Positions 5,430 to 13,811 of a DNA stretch of 16,426 nucleotides are shown here, piece by piece. The stretch covers positions 1 to 16,426 of the forward strand of contig JAZLMM010000014.1 in the NCBI GenBank assembly GCA_045598705.1, written 5' to 3'. The stretch's first letter is position 1; every line of letters begins with the position of its first letter. Source of the stretch: Scatonaster sp045598705 (GTDB lineage: Bacteria; Bacillota; Clostridia; Saccharofermentanales; Saccharofermentanaceae). A program made the translations under genes and the position numbers. The notes under the pieces were generated by a model, which saw nothing but the letters and a program-made list of their open reading frames with translations, was not told the DNA's origin and searched no databases.

Positions 5430-8400
5430 ATGACGCAGGTTCCTGCACAAGGATATTTCTACCCATATGATTCAATGGACGAACTGTTTGCGGAGAAACA
5501 GCCGCCAGAGTTCGGCCGAATTCAAACACTTTGGAAGTTGGACCTTCCCAAGTGGCGATTTTTCCATGCTCCAAGTAAAGACGAACTTCCCCAGAATTGG
5601 AATCGAACGGATTTCGATGATGAATCATGGGCCGAGATCGATGTTCCGAGTTGCTGGCAGCAACAAGGATATGGATATCCAAGTGAACTGGTTTATGAGA
5701 AGAATGCCCTCTTAAAGAAGAAAACAAGTAAGATCCAACAGAGACTGGCCGATAGTGCAGCCATGGAAAATGTTAACGATGTAGGTCTATATCGTGTATG
5801 GGTCAATCTTCCGACGGAATACATCAGCCGATATGTATATCTCATGACGGATGGCATTGTTGGGCGTTATCAGATTTACGTAAATGGAACGGAAGTGTCC
5901 ATGTCAAGAAGTACGTTCTCAACGACAAAATGCCTGTTAAATGGTGCTTTGAATGAGGGCGCGAATCTGATATCTATTCTAGTCATGCGCTTTGATGAAA
6001 CCAAACGAGGAATTGTGCGCGCACAAGGTGCTTTTGGCTTCTCAGGGTTATTTAGACTGCCTTATATCGTTGCAGAACCGAGCGTTGAAATCTCTGCAAT
6101 CAGACTTTCAACGAGCTGGCTCACCGATACATTGGCACGTGATGTTGTGCCGAAAACGGCGCTGGTCTCTAGTCTATATCGCTCCGAGAGCGAGAATCAA
6201 CTGACCAACCGTCAGAAAGAGATACTTCCCAATGCTGAGATTCGCAAGGATGCGAGTATTTCTTTACAAGTTGAATTACATAATCATCTTCCATATGACG
6301 CGCAGGTGACTGTAAATTGCCGCATGGTCGAAGTACGAGAAGAGTATGATTTATATAACCTTCCTGAGCATCGTCTATCTCAGCGCAAAGAACTGACGGA
6401 TCTAGTACCTAAAGAAGGTGTGAAAACATTTGCGACAGAATGCTATGCTAAACTGGTACTACCTTGGACGGACTGTACACCTTTCCTATATGATTTTATC
6501 GTTGAATTATGTGATCAGAATGGAGAAGTAATCTGTGTAAAGAAGCAACGTTTCGGTTTCCGCACGATTACGTATTCTGAAAATCTTTTCAATATTAATG
6601 ATTTGCCTGAACCGCTTCATGGCGTGAAATATTACGAGTTTGACCCTGAAGAGGGTATCTCAGTGCCATTAGAAAGGTTCCGTCAGGATATATTCATGAT
6701 GAAACGTGCAAACATCAACACGATCTATGTTGTGCATCATCCGACAAGTTCATCTTTCTTTGATTTATGTGACAAGTATGGCATGTATGTGATTGTTCAG
6801 TCTGCTGCCTCTGTATTGCCACAGACGGTATATTCACTCTACAATCATCCGTGCATTATTATGTGGTCGATGACAGGTAAGAAATTTGAAGAGAATGCAT
6901 ATATGGATGTGAAGGAGAGAATCATTACCTTCGATGCCAAACGTCCAATCTACTGCGAGATTGACCCGGTTGGACATGTTTCGGATATTCCACGATTCCC
7001 GAATCGAGCAGGCATGTTTTTCGGCGAATGGTGCGATTTGTGCCTGAACCGCGCTAATCTGAGAACTAAACTTAAGGAAGACAAAGTGCTCTTCGAATCC
7101 ATTTCCATGCGTCCAAGAAGAGAAGAAGATAGCATGGAACTAAAGTATATTCACCAAGGTGACTTGATCGAATATGCTGAACAGGTAGGTATTTCAATCG
7201 CACAAGGAATTGTAGATGCGAATCGTATGCCGCATCCTATTTTCTATGAGGTGAAAAAACAGTGCGAAGGCATCAAAATATTCCCGTCAGCGGATAATCC
7301 TGCATATCTGACGATTCATAATGTAAGTTCAATTGGTGCGACACCAGAAATTGAGCTGAAGTGGCAGTTGCTGCTTGGTGGTCACCGATTAACCGGTGGT
7401 GCTGGTATTATTCCATCGATATCCCCAATGGGAAATCGCGAGATGCAGTTCCCTATTCAAATCAATGAATTCTTGACGCCAGACTGGAAGAACCGCTATT
7501 CGAAAGCGGTAGAAGTGTACGAGAAGGCATGCTGTAAAGAATTGATCCTTGATATTTCTTTGGGCCTTGCAAATGAAGTTTTCTACGCACAAAAGGGTTA
7601 TGAGGTAGCTTTCTATCAGCAGGTTCTTGTCGATCAGGTATGTGATCCAAATCAAATCGTACCCGCTTGGGAGAATCAAGAAGATGAGCAGACTCCGTCT
7701 GTTCAGATCATTGATGCGTCTTCATTGGAGAACGGTTTGATTCTGGACGAGAAACCATCTGTCGTTTCTGTGATGTCGTCACCTGCCTTTATATTTGTAG
7801 GTGCCAATCATGTGCGATATGGATTTAGCCGTAAAGAAGGCGGTCTTTGTTCCATCATGATGGACGGCAACGAATATCTGGATGGATTGTTTGAACCTTG
7901 TTTCTACCGTGCGGCGTCGAATATTGATCGTGCTGACCAATCTTATGTCCTTTCGCAGACGGTATTCTCGCATGAGACGGATTGGCGAACGATTGAGAGT
8001 GAAATGCGTTTTGTAGGAAGCTTCTACGAGATGGATGGTGAAGAATTCCATCTGATTTGTAAGTACTCCTCATCAGGCATGAAAGGCCCGTTATATGTAC
8101 GATATCGTATCCTACCTTCTGGTAAGTTGATGGCTTCACTAGAATTTGTTCCGAAGTATGATCTTGTTCGATATGGTTTCCAGGTTCCTATTGATCGCCA
8201 TGCTAACTTAGGATGGTACGGTCGAGGAGATGGCGAATCTTATTCGGATCGTAAGGAATCTGCACGATTTGGATGGTTCACATCATTAGATTCGCCATTG
8301 TACCATAATTACGCACGCCCGTCTGAAACCGGTGCGCATGCGGATACTCGATATTTGCAGCTTCAGCATGATGACGTGAAAGGTTTAAGCATAAGTAAAC

Positions 8401-8618
8401 AAGGATTGGATCCTTTCTCATTCTCATGTATTCCATATACGCCGGAAGAAATCGATGACTATGCACATCAAGAGTTGCTACCTAAAGATGGTCGCACCAA
8501 CCTATATTTGGACTTCTACATGAAAGGAATTGAACGAAGTCCGGATGTACTCGCTCGTAGAGGACTGCAGAAGAATGTCCGATACGAAGAAACAATTGAG
8601 ATATCTCCAAAATACTAA
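5430..8618 (+). CDS. GH2 beta-galactosidase (LacZ)-like protein with a degenerate active site
   Basis: 1062 residues, the size and domain order of LacZ: N-terminal sugar-binding domain (about 30-215), immunoglobulin-like domain (217-385), barrel (386-615), another beta domain (620-735) and the beta-galactosidase small-chain domain (785-1037, with GWYGRGDGESYSDRK at 928-942). The start at 5430 follows AAGAGGAAG; the longer frame from 5364 has no ribosome binding site. The frame is intact over 3.2 kb. Compared with E. coli LacZ from memory, the acid/base motif WSLGNE reads WSMTGK (K484 in place of Glu461), the metal/active-site DEAN reads VQSA (456-459), RHEHHP reads YYEFDP (401-406), DQDMW in domain 1 reads AQGAF, and the WDW segment after the nucleophile is missing; the barrel is about 50 residues short. 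E533 (FFGEW) is the only candidate nucleophile. It is therefore probably a non-hydrolytic relative or a new GH2 branch. No signal peptide. Confidence 0.85.
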   Translation: MTQVPAQGYFYPYDSMDELFAEKQPPEFGRIQTLWKLDLPKWRFFHAPSKDELPQNWNRTDFDDESWAEIDVPSCWQQQGYGYPSELVYEKNALLKKKTSKIQQRLADSAAMENVNDVGLYRVWVNLPTEYISRYVYLMTDGIVGRYQIYVNGTEVSMSRSTFSTTKCLLNGALNEGANLISILVMRFDETKRGIVRAQGAFGFSGLFRLPYIVAEPSVEISAIRLSTSWLTDTLARDVVPKTALVSSLYRSESENQLTNRQKEILPNAEIRKDASISLQVELHNHLPYDAQVTVNCRMVEVREEYDLYNLPEHRLSQRKELTDLVPKEGVKTFATECYAKLVLPWTDCTPFLYDFIVELCDQNGEVICVKKQRFGFRTITYSENLFNINDLPEPLHGVKYYEFDPEEGISVPLERFRQDIFMMKRANINTIYVVHHPTSSSFFDLCDKYGMYVIVQSAASVLPQTVYSLYNHPCIIMWSMTGKKFEENAYMDVKERIITFDAKRPIYCEIDPVGHVSDIPRFPNRAGMFFGEWCDLCLNRANLRTKLKEDKVLFESISMRPRREEDSMELKYIHQGDLIEYAEQVGISIAQGIVDANRMPHPIFYEVKKQCEGIKIFPSADNPAYLTIHNVSSIGATPEIELKWQLLLGGHRLTGGAGIIPSISPMGNREMQFPIQINEFLTPDWKNRYSKAVEVYEKACCKELILDISLGLANEVFYAQKGYEVAFYQQVLVDQVCDPNQIVPAWENQEDEQTPSVQIIDASSLENGLILDEKPSVVSVMSSPAFIFVGANHVRYGFSRKEGGLCSIMMDGNEYLDGLFEPCFYRAASNIDRADQSYVLSQTVFSHETDWRTIESEMRFVGSFYEMDGEEFHLICKYSSSGMKGPLYVRYRILPSGKLMASLEFVPKYDLVRYGFQVPIDRHANLGWYGRGDGESYSDRKESARFGWFTSLDSPLYHNYARPSETGAHADTRYLQLQHDDVKGLSISKQGLDPFSFSCIPYTPEEIDDYAHQELLPKDGRTNLYLDFYMKGIERSPDVLARRGLQKNVRYEETIEISPKY

Positions 8619-8630
8619 TTTCACTATACG

Positions 8631-8665
8631 AAAAGGGCCCCCGACAAGATGTCGGAGGCCCTTTT
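8631..8665. terminator. Bidirectional rho-independent terminator
   Basis: AAAAGGGCC (8631-8639) pairs with GGCCCTTTT (8657-8665) and CCGAC (8641-8645) with GTCGG (8651-8655), around a 5-base loop with one C-A mismatch. A-rich and T-rich ends on both sides make it work in either direction. It lies between the convergent GH2-like gene and rluF, 6 bases before the rluF stop codon. Confidence 0.92.
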
Positions 8666-8671
8666 CAATGA

Positions 8672-9415
8672 CTACTTATTCCGATCCAATATGGTAAACA
8701 AATCTTTCTGCTCTTTGAGTGTCAGTTTGCGATACTGTCCCACAGGAAGCTCGCCTAACTGAATGTTTAGTATGCGAATACGCTTCAGCTTGACGACTCG
8801 ATATCCTAGATATTCACACATCCGACGTATCTGACGATTCAGTCCTTGATTTAGTATGATGTGGAAAGACTTCTTACCGGTTTGTAATACTTTGCAGGGA
8901 AGGGTAGTGGTATCTAAGATGGGAAGCCCACCTTCCATCTTCCGTATGAAATCACGATCTATGGGTTGGTCTACCGTCACAACGTATTCTTTATCATGAC
9001 GACCTTCAGCACGGAGCAGACGGTTTACAATGTCTCCATCGTCAGTGAGAAGAATCAGACCGCTGCTGTTCTTATCCAAACGACCTATTGGAAAGATTCG
9101 AGTTGGATACTGGATGAAATCAATGATATTATCTGGGTCGCGTTGATCGGTAGTGCAAGTGATGCCTAGTGGCTTGTGAAATGCCAAATAGACATGATTC
9201 TCTGAAGGGAGAATCGTCTGTCCATCTATGAGTACGACCTGTCCTGGGAAGACTTGGCTTCCATTCTCCGCAAGTTGTCCGTCGATGGTGACATGTCCAC
9301 CAGAGATATATTCATCGGCTTTACGACGCGAACAGAAACCGCTTGAACTTATGTAGCGGTTGATACGGATACTGTTGCTCTCTTGGTTCGACGATTGGGA
9401 AGATGTAATGCTCAT
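8672..9415 (-). CDS. rluF: 23S rRNA pseudouridine synthase, RluF type
   Basis: Converts uridine to pseudouridine in 23S rRNA; E. coli RluF modifies position 2604. 247 residues. An S4 RNA-binding domain (about 16-65: INRYISSSGFCSRRKADEYI) is followed by the RsuA/RluB/RluE/RluF catalytic domain, with the catalytic Asp114 in GRLDKNSSGL and the closing motif GLNRQIRRMCEYLGYRV. The phrase DNIIDFI before the catalytic loop and the intact RRMCEYLGY match E. coli RluF better than RluB or RsuA, so I use the name with some reserve. The start at 9415 has GAGG 7-8 bases upstream. It is the last gene of a minus-strand operon, 14 bases after the histidine kinase stop, and ends at the shared terminator. The functional link to the kinase is unknown; this looks like a transcriptional hitch-hiker. 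Confidence 0.9.
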   Translation of the reverse strand: MSITSSQSSNQESNSIRINRYISSSGFCSRRKADEYISGGHVTIDGQLAENGSQVFPGQVVLIDGQTILPSENHVYLAFHKPLGITCTTDQRDPDNIIDFIQYPTRIFPIGRLDKNSSGLILLTDDGDIVNRLLRAEGRHDKEYVVTVDQPIDRDFIRKMEGGLPILDTTTLPCKVLQTGKKSFHIILNQGLNRQIRRMCEYLGYRVVKLKRIRILNIQLGELPVGQYRKLTLKEQKDLFTILDRNK

Positions 9416-9429
9416 GGTGTCCTCGATAA

Positions 9430-11256
9430 TCAGTACCAGACGCTACCTGTTACGCGTTTCAGCGTAAAGGTGAATGTCGTACCTTCGCCATACTCACTTT
9501 GAACAGTAATTGTCTCCCCCATATAACTCAGAAGCTCTCTTGCAATCGCTAAGCCAAGGCCCGTACCTTTCTTGCCACGTGCACGATCGGCTTTGAAGAA
9601 TCGGTCAAAGATGTGATCAATGTCGTATTCATGGATACCTTGACCCGTATCACTTACAGAGACAAGAACCTGATCAGTTTCGGCACTATATTCTGTGGAA
9701 ATCGTAATACTTCCACCTGCAGGTGTATATTTCTTCGCATTATCAAGTAGAATAACGATAATCTGTTCTACGCGGTCAGGATTGCCCATAACTGTAGGTA
9801 ATTGGCCGGTCTTGTATTCGACATAGAAGTTAAGACCGGCATCTTCGATGACTGGTTTGAATTTGGTCTCAAATTCAGAGAGTAACTTGTTCAAATCAAA
9901 TGGGAACGTCTTGAATGCCAATGTTCGCGCTTGTAGACGTGAAAGTTCAAGCATATCATCGATGAGTCGGGAAAGACGCATCGTCTCGTGAAGAATAATT
10001 CCGTAGTAACGCTGGCGGTCTTCCTCTTTCTTTACCATTCCATCAGCTAATGGTTCTACTAGACCGCGCATAGCGGTGAGTGGTGTACGGAGCTCGTGAG
10101 AAACATTGGCAACATAGTCTCGACGAGTCTGTTCCAGACGCTCTTGTTCAGAGATATCACGGAAGAATCCTGTCGCACCAATGATGTTTTTCTCGTTGTC
10201 CAGAATTGGCACGATTGTGGAAGAATACGCACAATCTTTCGCTTCAATCGTTCGCTCATATGTCTCACCGGTCTTCAAACAGTTCTCGTAATCTTCCCAT
10301 ACTTCTTCGAAAGGTATCAACTGAAGTTTCTCAGTGAAGAGGTTCTTACGGGGAACTTTCTCGAACAAGGTGGCAATGGCGTTGTTCGAATAGTCAGGTT
10401 GCAGATCTTCGTTAACAGATACAATACCTTCGGAGATGATATCGAAGATTTCTTTCAGACGGTTACGCTCGGTGGTGACACTAGTAATGGACTTTGAGAG
10501 TTTCTCTGCAAGTTCATTGACCGATGCAGCCAATTCACCAATCTCACCTCTGGTCGTATCATTGGCACGTACAGAGAAGTCGCCTTGCCCCAATGCATTG
10601 GCAACTTCGGTTACTTTGTTAAGTGGTCGAACCAGTCGCTTACTTGCAAAATATACAGGGATGGCCATGAACAGGGATACCATGAAGGTCGAAAGGAAAA
10701 GAATGCTACTGAAGTTAGTCGCCTCTGCACTCCGGTTGGAGATTGGATTGCCAATAACCAGATAGGCAATCAATTGTTTGTCGACCGTGATAGGAACCTG
10801 TATGATGGTGATTGGGTCCACGTCCTTCGTGCCTTTGAGGTTGCCAATCAGATTCTTGTTGTCACTGTTGATCAGCATGTTCTCTTGAGCGTAGGCATTG
10901 ATCGAGTTTAGTACTTCCGAATCATTTGAATCGATTTGGGTGGTCATACAAATAGCGTGTCCATCCGCCGAGTAGAGAATGTAGTAGGCACCAAGGATAG
11001 AACGATCAGAATATCCGACAGATACGCCTTTCAACAAATTCGTGATATTGGCTTGATTCGATGTATGGTTCTCCTCGATGTAAGAAGAAAGAAAACCTGA
11101 CATGGAATAACCCTTATCTATCAACAGATTCTCGGCAGTGTTCTGAGAACTGACATTCGCTCCAATGTTAAAAAGCGTAGCAGAAAGAAGTGCCGATGCA
11201 CAAAGCGCAATCAGCACCATAAGAATCATCTTTCGAAGGAAAAAACTTCGGAACAT
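9430..11256 (-). CDS. Membrane sensor histidine kinase (HAMP-PAS-HisKA-HATPase)
   Basis: Sensor of a two-component system; phosphorylates the regulator encoded just before it. 608 residues. Transmembrane segment 1 spans about 9-30, an extracellular sensor domain about 31-182, transmembrane segment 2 about 183-204, HAMP about 205-258, a PAS domain about 265-370, then the phospho-acceptor H387 in VSHELRTPL. The ATP-binding domain has the N-box N506 (LLDNAKKYTP), the G1 box DTGQG at 536-540 and the G2 box GTGLGLA at 564-570. This layout is that of WalK/PhoR-type kinases of Bacillota, but the extracellular domain is not diagnostic, so I give no name. The ATG shares its A with the regulator's TAA stop (TAATG), with GAGGT a few bases upstream, so the two proteins are translated in step. 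The signal is unknown. Confidence 0.95.
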   Translation of the reverse strand: MFRSFFLRKMILMVLIALCASALLSATLFNIGANVSSQNTAENLLIDKGYSMSGFLSSYIEENHTSNQANITNLLKGVSVGYSDRSILGAYYILYSADGHAICMTTQIDSNDSEVLNSINAYAQENMLINSDNKNLIGNLKGTKDVDPITIIQVPITVDKQLIAYLVIGNPISNRSAEATNFSSILFLSTFMVSLFMAIPVYFASKRLVRPLNKVTEVANALGQGDFSVRANDTTRGEIGELAASVNELAEKLSKSITSVTTERNRLKEIFDIISEGIVSVNEDLQPDYSNNAIATLFEKVPRKNLFTEKLQLIPFEEVWEDYENCLKTGETYERTIEAKDCAYSSTIVPILDNEKNIIGATGFFRDISEQERLEQTRRDYVANVSHELRTPLTAMRGLVEPLADGMVKKEEDRQRYYGIILHETMRLSRLIDDMLELSRLQARTLAFKTFPFDLNKLLSEFETKFKPVIEDAGLNFYVEYKTGQLPTVMGNPDRVEQIIVILLDNAKKYTPAGGSITISTEYSAETDQVLVSVSDTGQGIHEYDIDHIFDRFFKADRARGKKGTGLGLAIARELLSYMGETITVQSEYGEGTTFTFTLKRVTGSVWY

Positions 11257-11945
11257 TATTGGTTGACCTCAAACTTATAACCGACACCATAGACGGTAAT
11301 CAGTGACCAAGGTGCTCCCTCGTAATAGATCTTCTGACGAATTCGCTTGATGTGGGTATCGACAGTACGTGTATCACCAAAGTAGTCATATCCCCAAATC
11401 AGAGAGAGAATCTGTTCACGGTCCATGACCTGACCAACATGTGAGGCCAAAAGATGAAGGATCTCCACTTCTTTAGGGGTGCAGGGAACCAATTCGCCCT
11501 TTACCTTCACCTGGTAGTTGTCCAAATTGATCTCAAGACCCTCGTAACGAAGCAGGGAAGTATTCTCCTGGGGTTCATTGATACGGCGTAGAACAGCCTT
11601 GATACGTGCAATAACTTCGCGAGGAGAGAAAGGCTTAACGATATAATCGTCTGCACCTAGTTCCAAACCTAATACACGGTCAATCTCTTCACCTTTGGCA
11701 GTAAGAATAATGATTGGAGTAGAAAGCGTCTTGCGAATCTCGCGGCATACTTCAATACCGGTCTTCTCGGGCATCATTACATCTAGGATAATCAAATCTG
11801 GCTTATCAGAAGCTACATGAGACAATGCATCAAGTCCATCGTATGCACTAGAATATGTAAAGTGTTCATTCTCAAAATATAGACCAAGTGACTCGTGAAC
11901 CACCGGATCGTCGTCGCAGATTAATATGTGCGGAGCTGTAGACAT
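11256..11945 (-). CDS. OmpR/PhoB-family response regulator
   Basis: DNA-binding output protein of the two-component system. 229 residues: receiver domain (about 5-118) with acidic pocket D11-D13, phospho-acceptor D55 in LIILDVMMP, T82 and K104 (VKPFS), then a winged-helix DNA-binding domain (about 130-226) with the DTRTVDTHIKRIRQKI recognition region and GVGYKF near the end. The start at 11945 is preceded on the minus strand by GAAGAGG (11960-11954). It is the first gene of the operon regulator, kinase, rluF. It resembles WalR, PhoP and PhoB of Bacillota about equally, and the targets cannot be deduced. Confidence 0.95.
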   Translation of the reverse strand: MSTAPHILICDDDPVVHESLGLYFENEHFTYSSAYDGLDALSHVASDKPDLIILDVMMPEKTGIEVCREIRKTLSTPIIILTAKGEEIDRVLGLELGADDYIVKPFSPREVIARIKAVLRRINEPQENTSLLRYEGLEINLDNYQVKVKGELVPCTPKEVEILHLLASHVGQVMDREQILSLIWGYDYFGDTRTVDTHIKRIRQKIYYEGAPWSLITVYGVGYKFEVNQ

Positions 11946-11977
11946 TATTATTACCTCTTCTTTGCAACATTATGACC

Positions 11978-11983
11978 ATTATA
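11978..11983 (-). promoter_or_regulatory. Candidate -10 box of the two-component operon
   Basis: On the minus strand TATAAT occurs 33 bases before the regulator start codon, within a T-rich run (TTTTTTATAT). The -35 position 17 bases upstream reads GGTTCC and is not convincing, so the promoter may need an activator, or the real box may differ. Confidence 0.35.
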
Positions 11984-12125
11984 ATATAAAAAACGCGTAC
12001 GGAACCATCCTTCACGCAAAAATCAATGAACATTTCGTGAATTCACAAATTGACTTCTTTGGAAGATTCCCAAATGTTGAAATTCTCGGGTGGAATTCCG
12101 TCTTTTTTGCAAGTATAGATAATGT

Positions 12126-12131
12126 TATACT
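12126..12131 (+). promoter_or_regulatory. Extended -10 promoter for the methyltransferase operon
   Basis: TATACT preceded by TGT (12123-12125) gives an extended -10 element, with a T-run at the -35 position. Transcription would start near 12138, leaving about 50 bases of leader. The promoter supports a start codon at 12187 over the much earlier ATG that opens the same frame at 11926. Confidence 0.5.
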
Positions 12132-12186
12132 TGAGAAGGACTTGAAGTTTTCAAGTGCCGATTTCTTGAAAGAACGGAACGTAGTT

Positions 12187-13095
12187 ATGTTTTTAGCAGA
12201 TAGATGGTCAGAATTTGAACTGCTTTATTGCGGAGAAGGTGAGAAATATGAACGTTGGGGCGACATTATGCTTCAACGACCGGATCCACAGGCCATCTGG
12301 CCGAAGACCGGTTATGCCGGCATGAAAGAGCAATACTGGCCAAAGCCCCATGCTGTCTACCATCGAAGTGAGAGCGGCGGTGGGCATTGGAGCAAGGAGC
12401 GTCCACTTCCGCAGAAATGGGAGATCCATTACGATGCGGTCGGTCGTCCGCTGACATTCATTATTGAGCCGACCAGTTTCAAACATACGGGTCTTTTTCC
12501 CGAGCAAGCAGCGAACTGGGACTTCTGTGGCAAGAAGATCCAGCAAGCGGTGAAGGAAGGGAAGAAACCTCGTATCCTGAATCTATTTGCCTATACAGGC
12601 GGCGCGACCATGGCATTTGCTGCGGCCGGTGCGGCGGAAGTGGTGCATGTCGATGCCAGTAAGGGCATGGTGGCACGCGCCAAAGAGAACATGGTGGCAA
12701 GTGGCCTGGAGGACTGCTACATCCGCTTCATTGTAGAAGACTGTGTTCGATTTGTAGAACGTGAGATCAGAAGAGGCAGAAAGTACGACGGTATCATCAT
12801 GGACCCACCAGCTTACGGACGTGGACCTTCCGGCGAGATGTGGAAACTGGAAGATGCGCTGTTCCCGCTGGTCGAGAAGTGTGAGAAACTGATCTCGGAC
12901 GACCCGTTGTTCTTCCTGATCAACTCCTATACTACAGGGCTTTCTTCGATGGTCATTGAAGATATCCTGCGTCTTGCTATTCGTACCAAGCATGGTGGTC
13001 AGGTCGTGTCGGAAGAACTGGGTCTTCCATGCTCCAAGATGGATCTGATCCTGCCTTGCGGTAGTACAGGAAGATGGACACCGAAGGAGAAGTAA
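12187..13095 (+). CDS. Class I SAM-dependent methyltransferase, probable rRNA methylase (RlmI-like)
   Basis: Transfers a methyl group from S-adenosylmethionine, probably to rRNA. I start at 12187, giving MFLADRWSEFELLYCG, which matches the start of this family (LADRW..YELLDCG); the 87 codons before it in the same frame overlap the regulator promoter region and look non-coding. 302 residues. An N-terminal substrate-recognition part (1-120) holds ERWGD and RPDPQ..WP; the Rossmann fold starts near 128 with motif I NLFAYTGGA (132-140), an acidic residue after the second strand (D156), and the catalytic DPPAYGRG at 206-213. The DPP(F/Y) motif is typical of RlmI- and RlmK-type enzymes, but the target base is not known. 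The next gene, an RNA pseudouridine synthase, starts 2 bases after its stop, which supports an RNA role. Confidence 0.85.
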   Translation: MFLADRWSEFELLYCGEGEKYERWGDIMLQRPDPQAIWPKTGYAGMKEQYWPKPHAVYHRSESGGGHWSKERPLPQKWEIHYDAVGRPLTFIIEPTSFKHTGLFPEQAANWDFCGKKIQQAVKEGKKPRILNLFAYTGGATMAFAAAGAAEVVHVDASKGMVARAKENMVASGLEDCYIRFIVEDCVRFVEREIRRGRKYDGIIMDPPAYGRGPSGEMWKLEDALFPLVEKCEKLISDDPLFFLINSYTTGLSSMVIEDILRLAIRTKHGGQVVSEELGLPCSKMDLILPCGSTGRWTPKEK

Positions 13096-13097
13096 AT

Positions 13098-13802
13098 ATG
13101 CCAATGACGCCGGAGATCCTCTATGAAGATAATCATCTCTTGGTGGCAGTGAAGCCAGCGGGAGTGCTTTCGCAGAGCGATTTGACTGGGGATCCGGATA
13201 TGCTGTCGCTTCTCAAGAATTATCTTGTGGAGAAGTATCAGAAACCCGGTGAAGCTTACCTTGGGCTTCTTCATCGACTGGACCGTCCGGTTACTGGCGT
13301 CATGGTCTTTGCCAAGACCAGTAAATGCGCTTCACGAGTCAGTGAACAGATTCGGAGTCGTACGGTTCGCAAGAAGTATCGCGCAATTGTATACGGTCGT
13401 ATGGAGTCGAGTTCCGGTGAGATCCATTCATATCTTCTGAAGAATGCGAAGACAAATCTTGTAGAGGTTTTCCCAGATGCGGCTTCTGCGCCGAAAGATG
13501 CGAAAGAGAGCAATCTTGAGTATGAAGTGATCGGTGAGGGTAGAATTGCAGGCGCACCGGTTACGCTTCTTAGTATCCTCCTGCATACAGGAAGATCCCA
13601 TCAGATTCGCTCGCAACTGGCTTCAATCGGTCATCCTATCGTAGGAGACCGTAAATACGGCAAAGGCCCAAATCGTTTCGCTGGAGACATCCTGCTGGAG
13701 TCTTATCACATGGAACTTGACCATCCGGTCACAAGGGAACGGATGGTTTTTGAAATACCTCTTCGTGAGGAAGAACCTTGGAAACAATTTAGAAAGGAGT
13801 GA
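13098..13802 (+). CDS. RluA/RluD-family RNA pseudouridine synthase
   Basis: Isomerises uridine in rRNA or tRNA. 234 residues starting at 13098, with AAGGAG at 13084-13089, 8 bases upstream and lying within the end of the methyltransferase gene; the longer frame from 13074 has no such site. The core motif is HRLDRPVTG at 59-67, with catalytic Asp62, followed by the RKKYRAIVYG strand and HTGRSHQIRSQLASIGHPIVGDRKYG near 168-193. There is no S4 domain, so it is the short form, unlike E. coli RluD. The site modified cannot be told. It lies tightly between a methyltransferase and an HD-domain gene, so all three are probably on one transcript. Confidence 0.93.
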   Translation: MPMTPEILYEDNHLLVAVKPAGVLSQSDLTGDPDMLSLLKNYLVEKYQKPGEAYLGLLHRLDRPVTGVMVFAKTSKCASRVSEQIRSRTVRKKYRAIVYGRMESSSGEIHSYLLKNAKTNLVEVFPDAASAPKDAKESNLEYEVIGEGRIAGAPVTLLSILLHTGRSHQIRSQLASIGHPIVGDRKYGKGPNRFAGDILLESYHMELDHPVTRERMVFEIPLREEEPWKQFRKE

Positions 13803-13811
13803 TCGAAAGTA

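Noticed and set aside
11926..12186. N-terminal extension of 87 codons for the methyltransferase
   Set aside because: It would overlap the regulator start and both promoters; family members begin at LADRW, and an extended -10 promoter lies inside the extension.
12583..13104. Minus-strand open frame of 173 codons
   Set aside because: Antisense to the methyltransferase gene over its catalytic DPP motif; no independent support.
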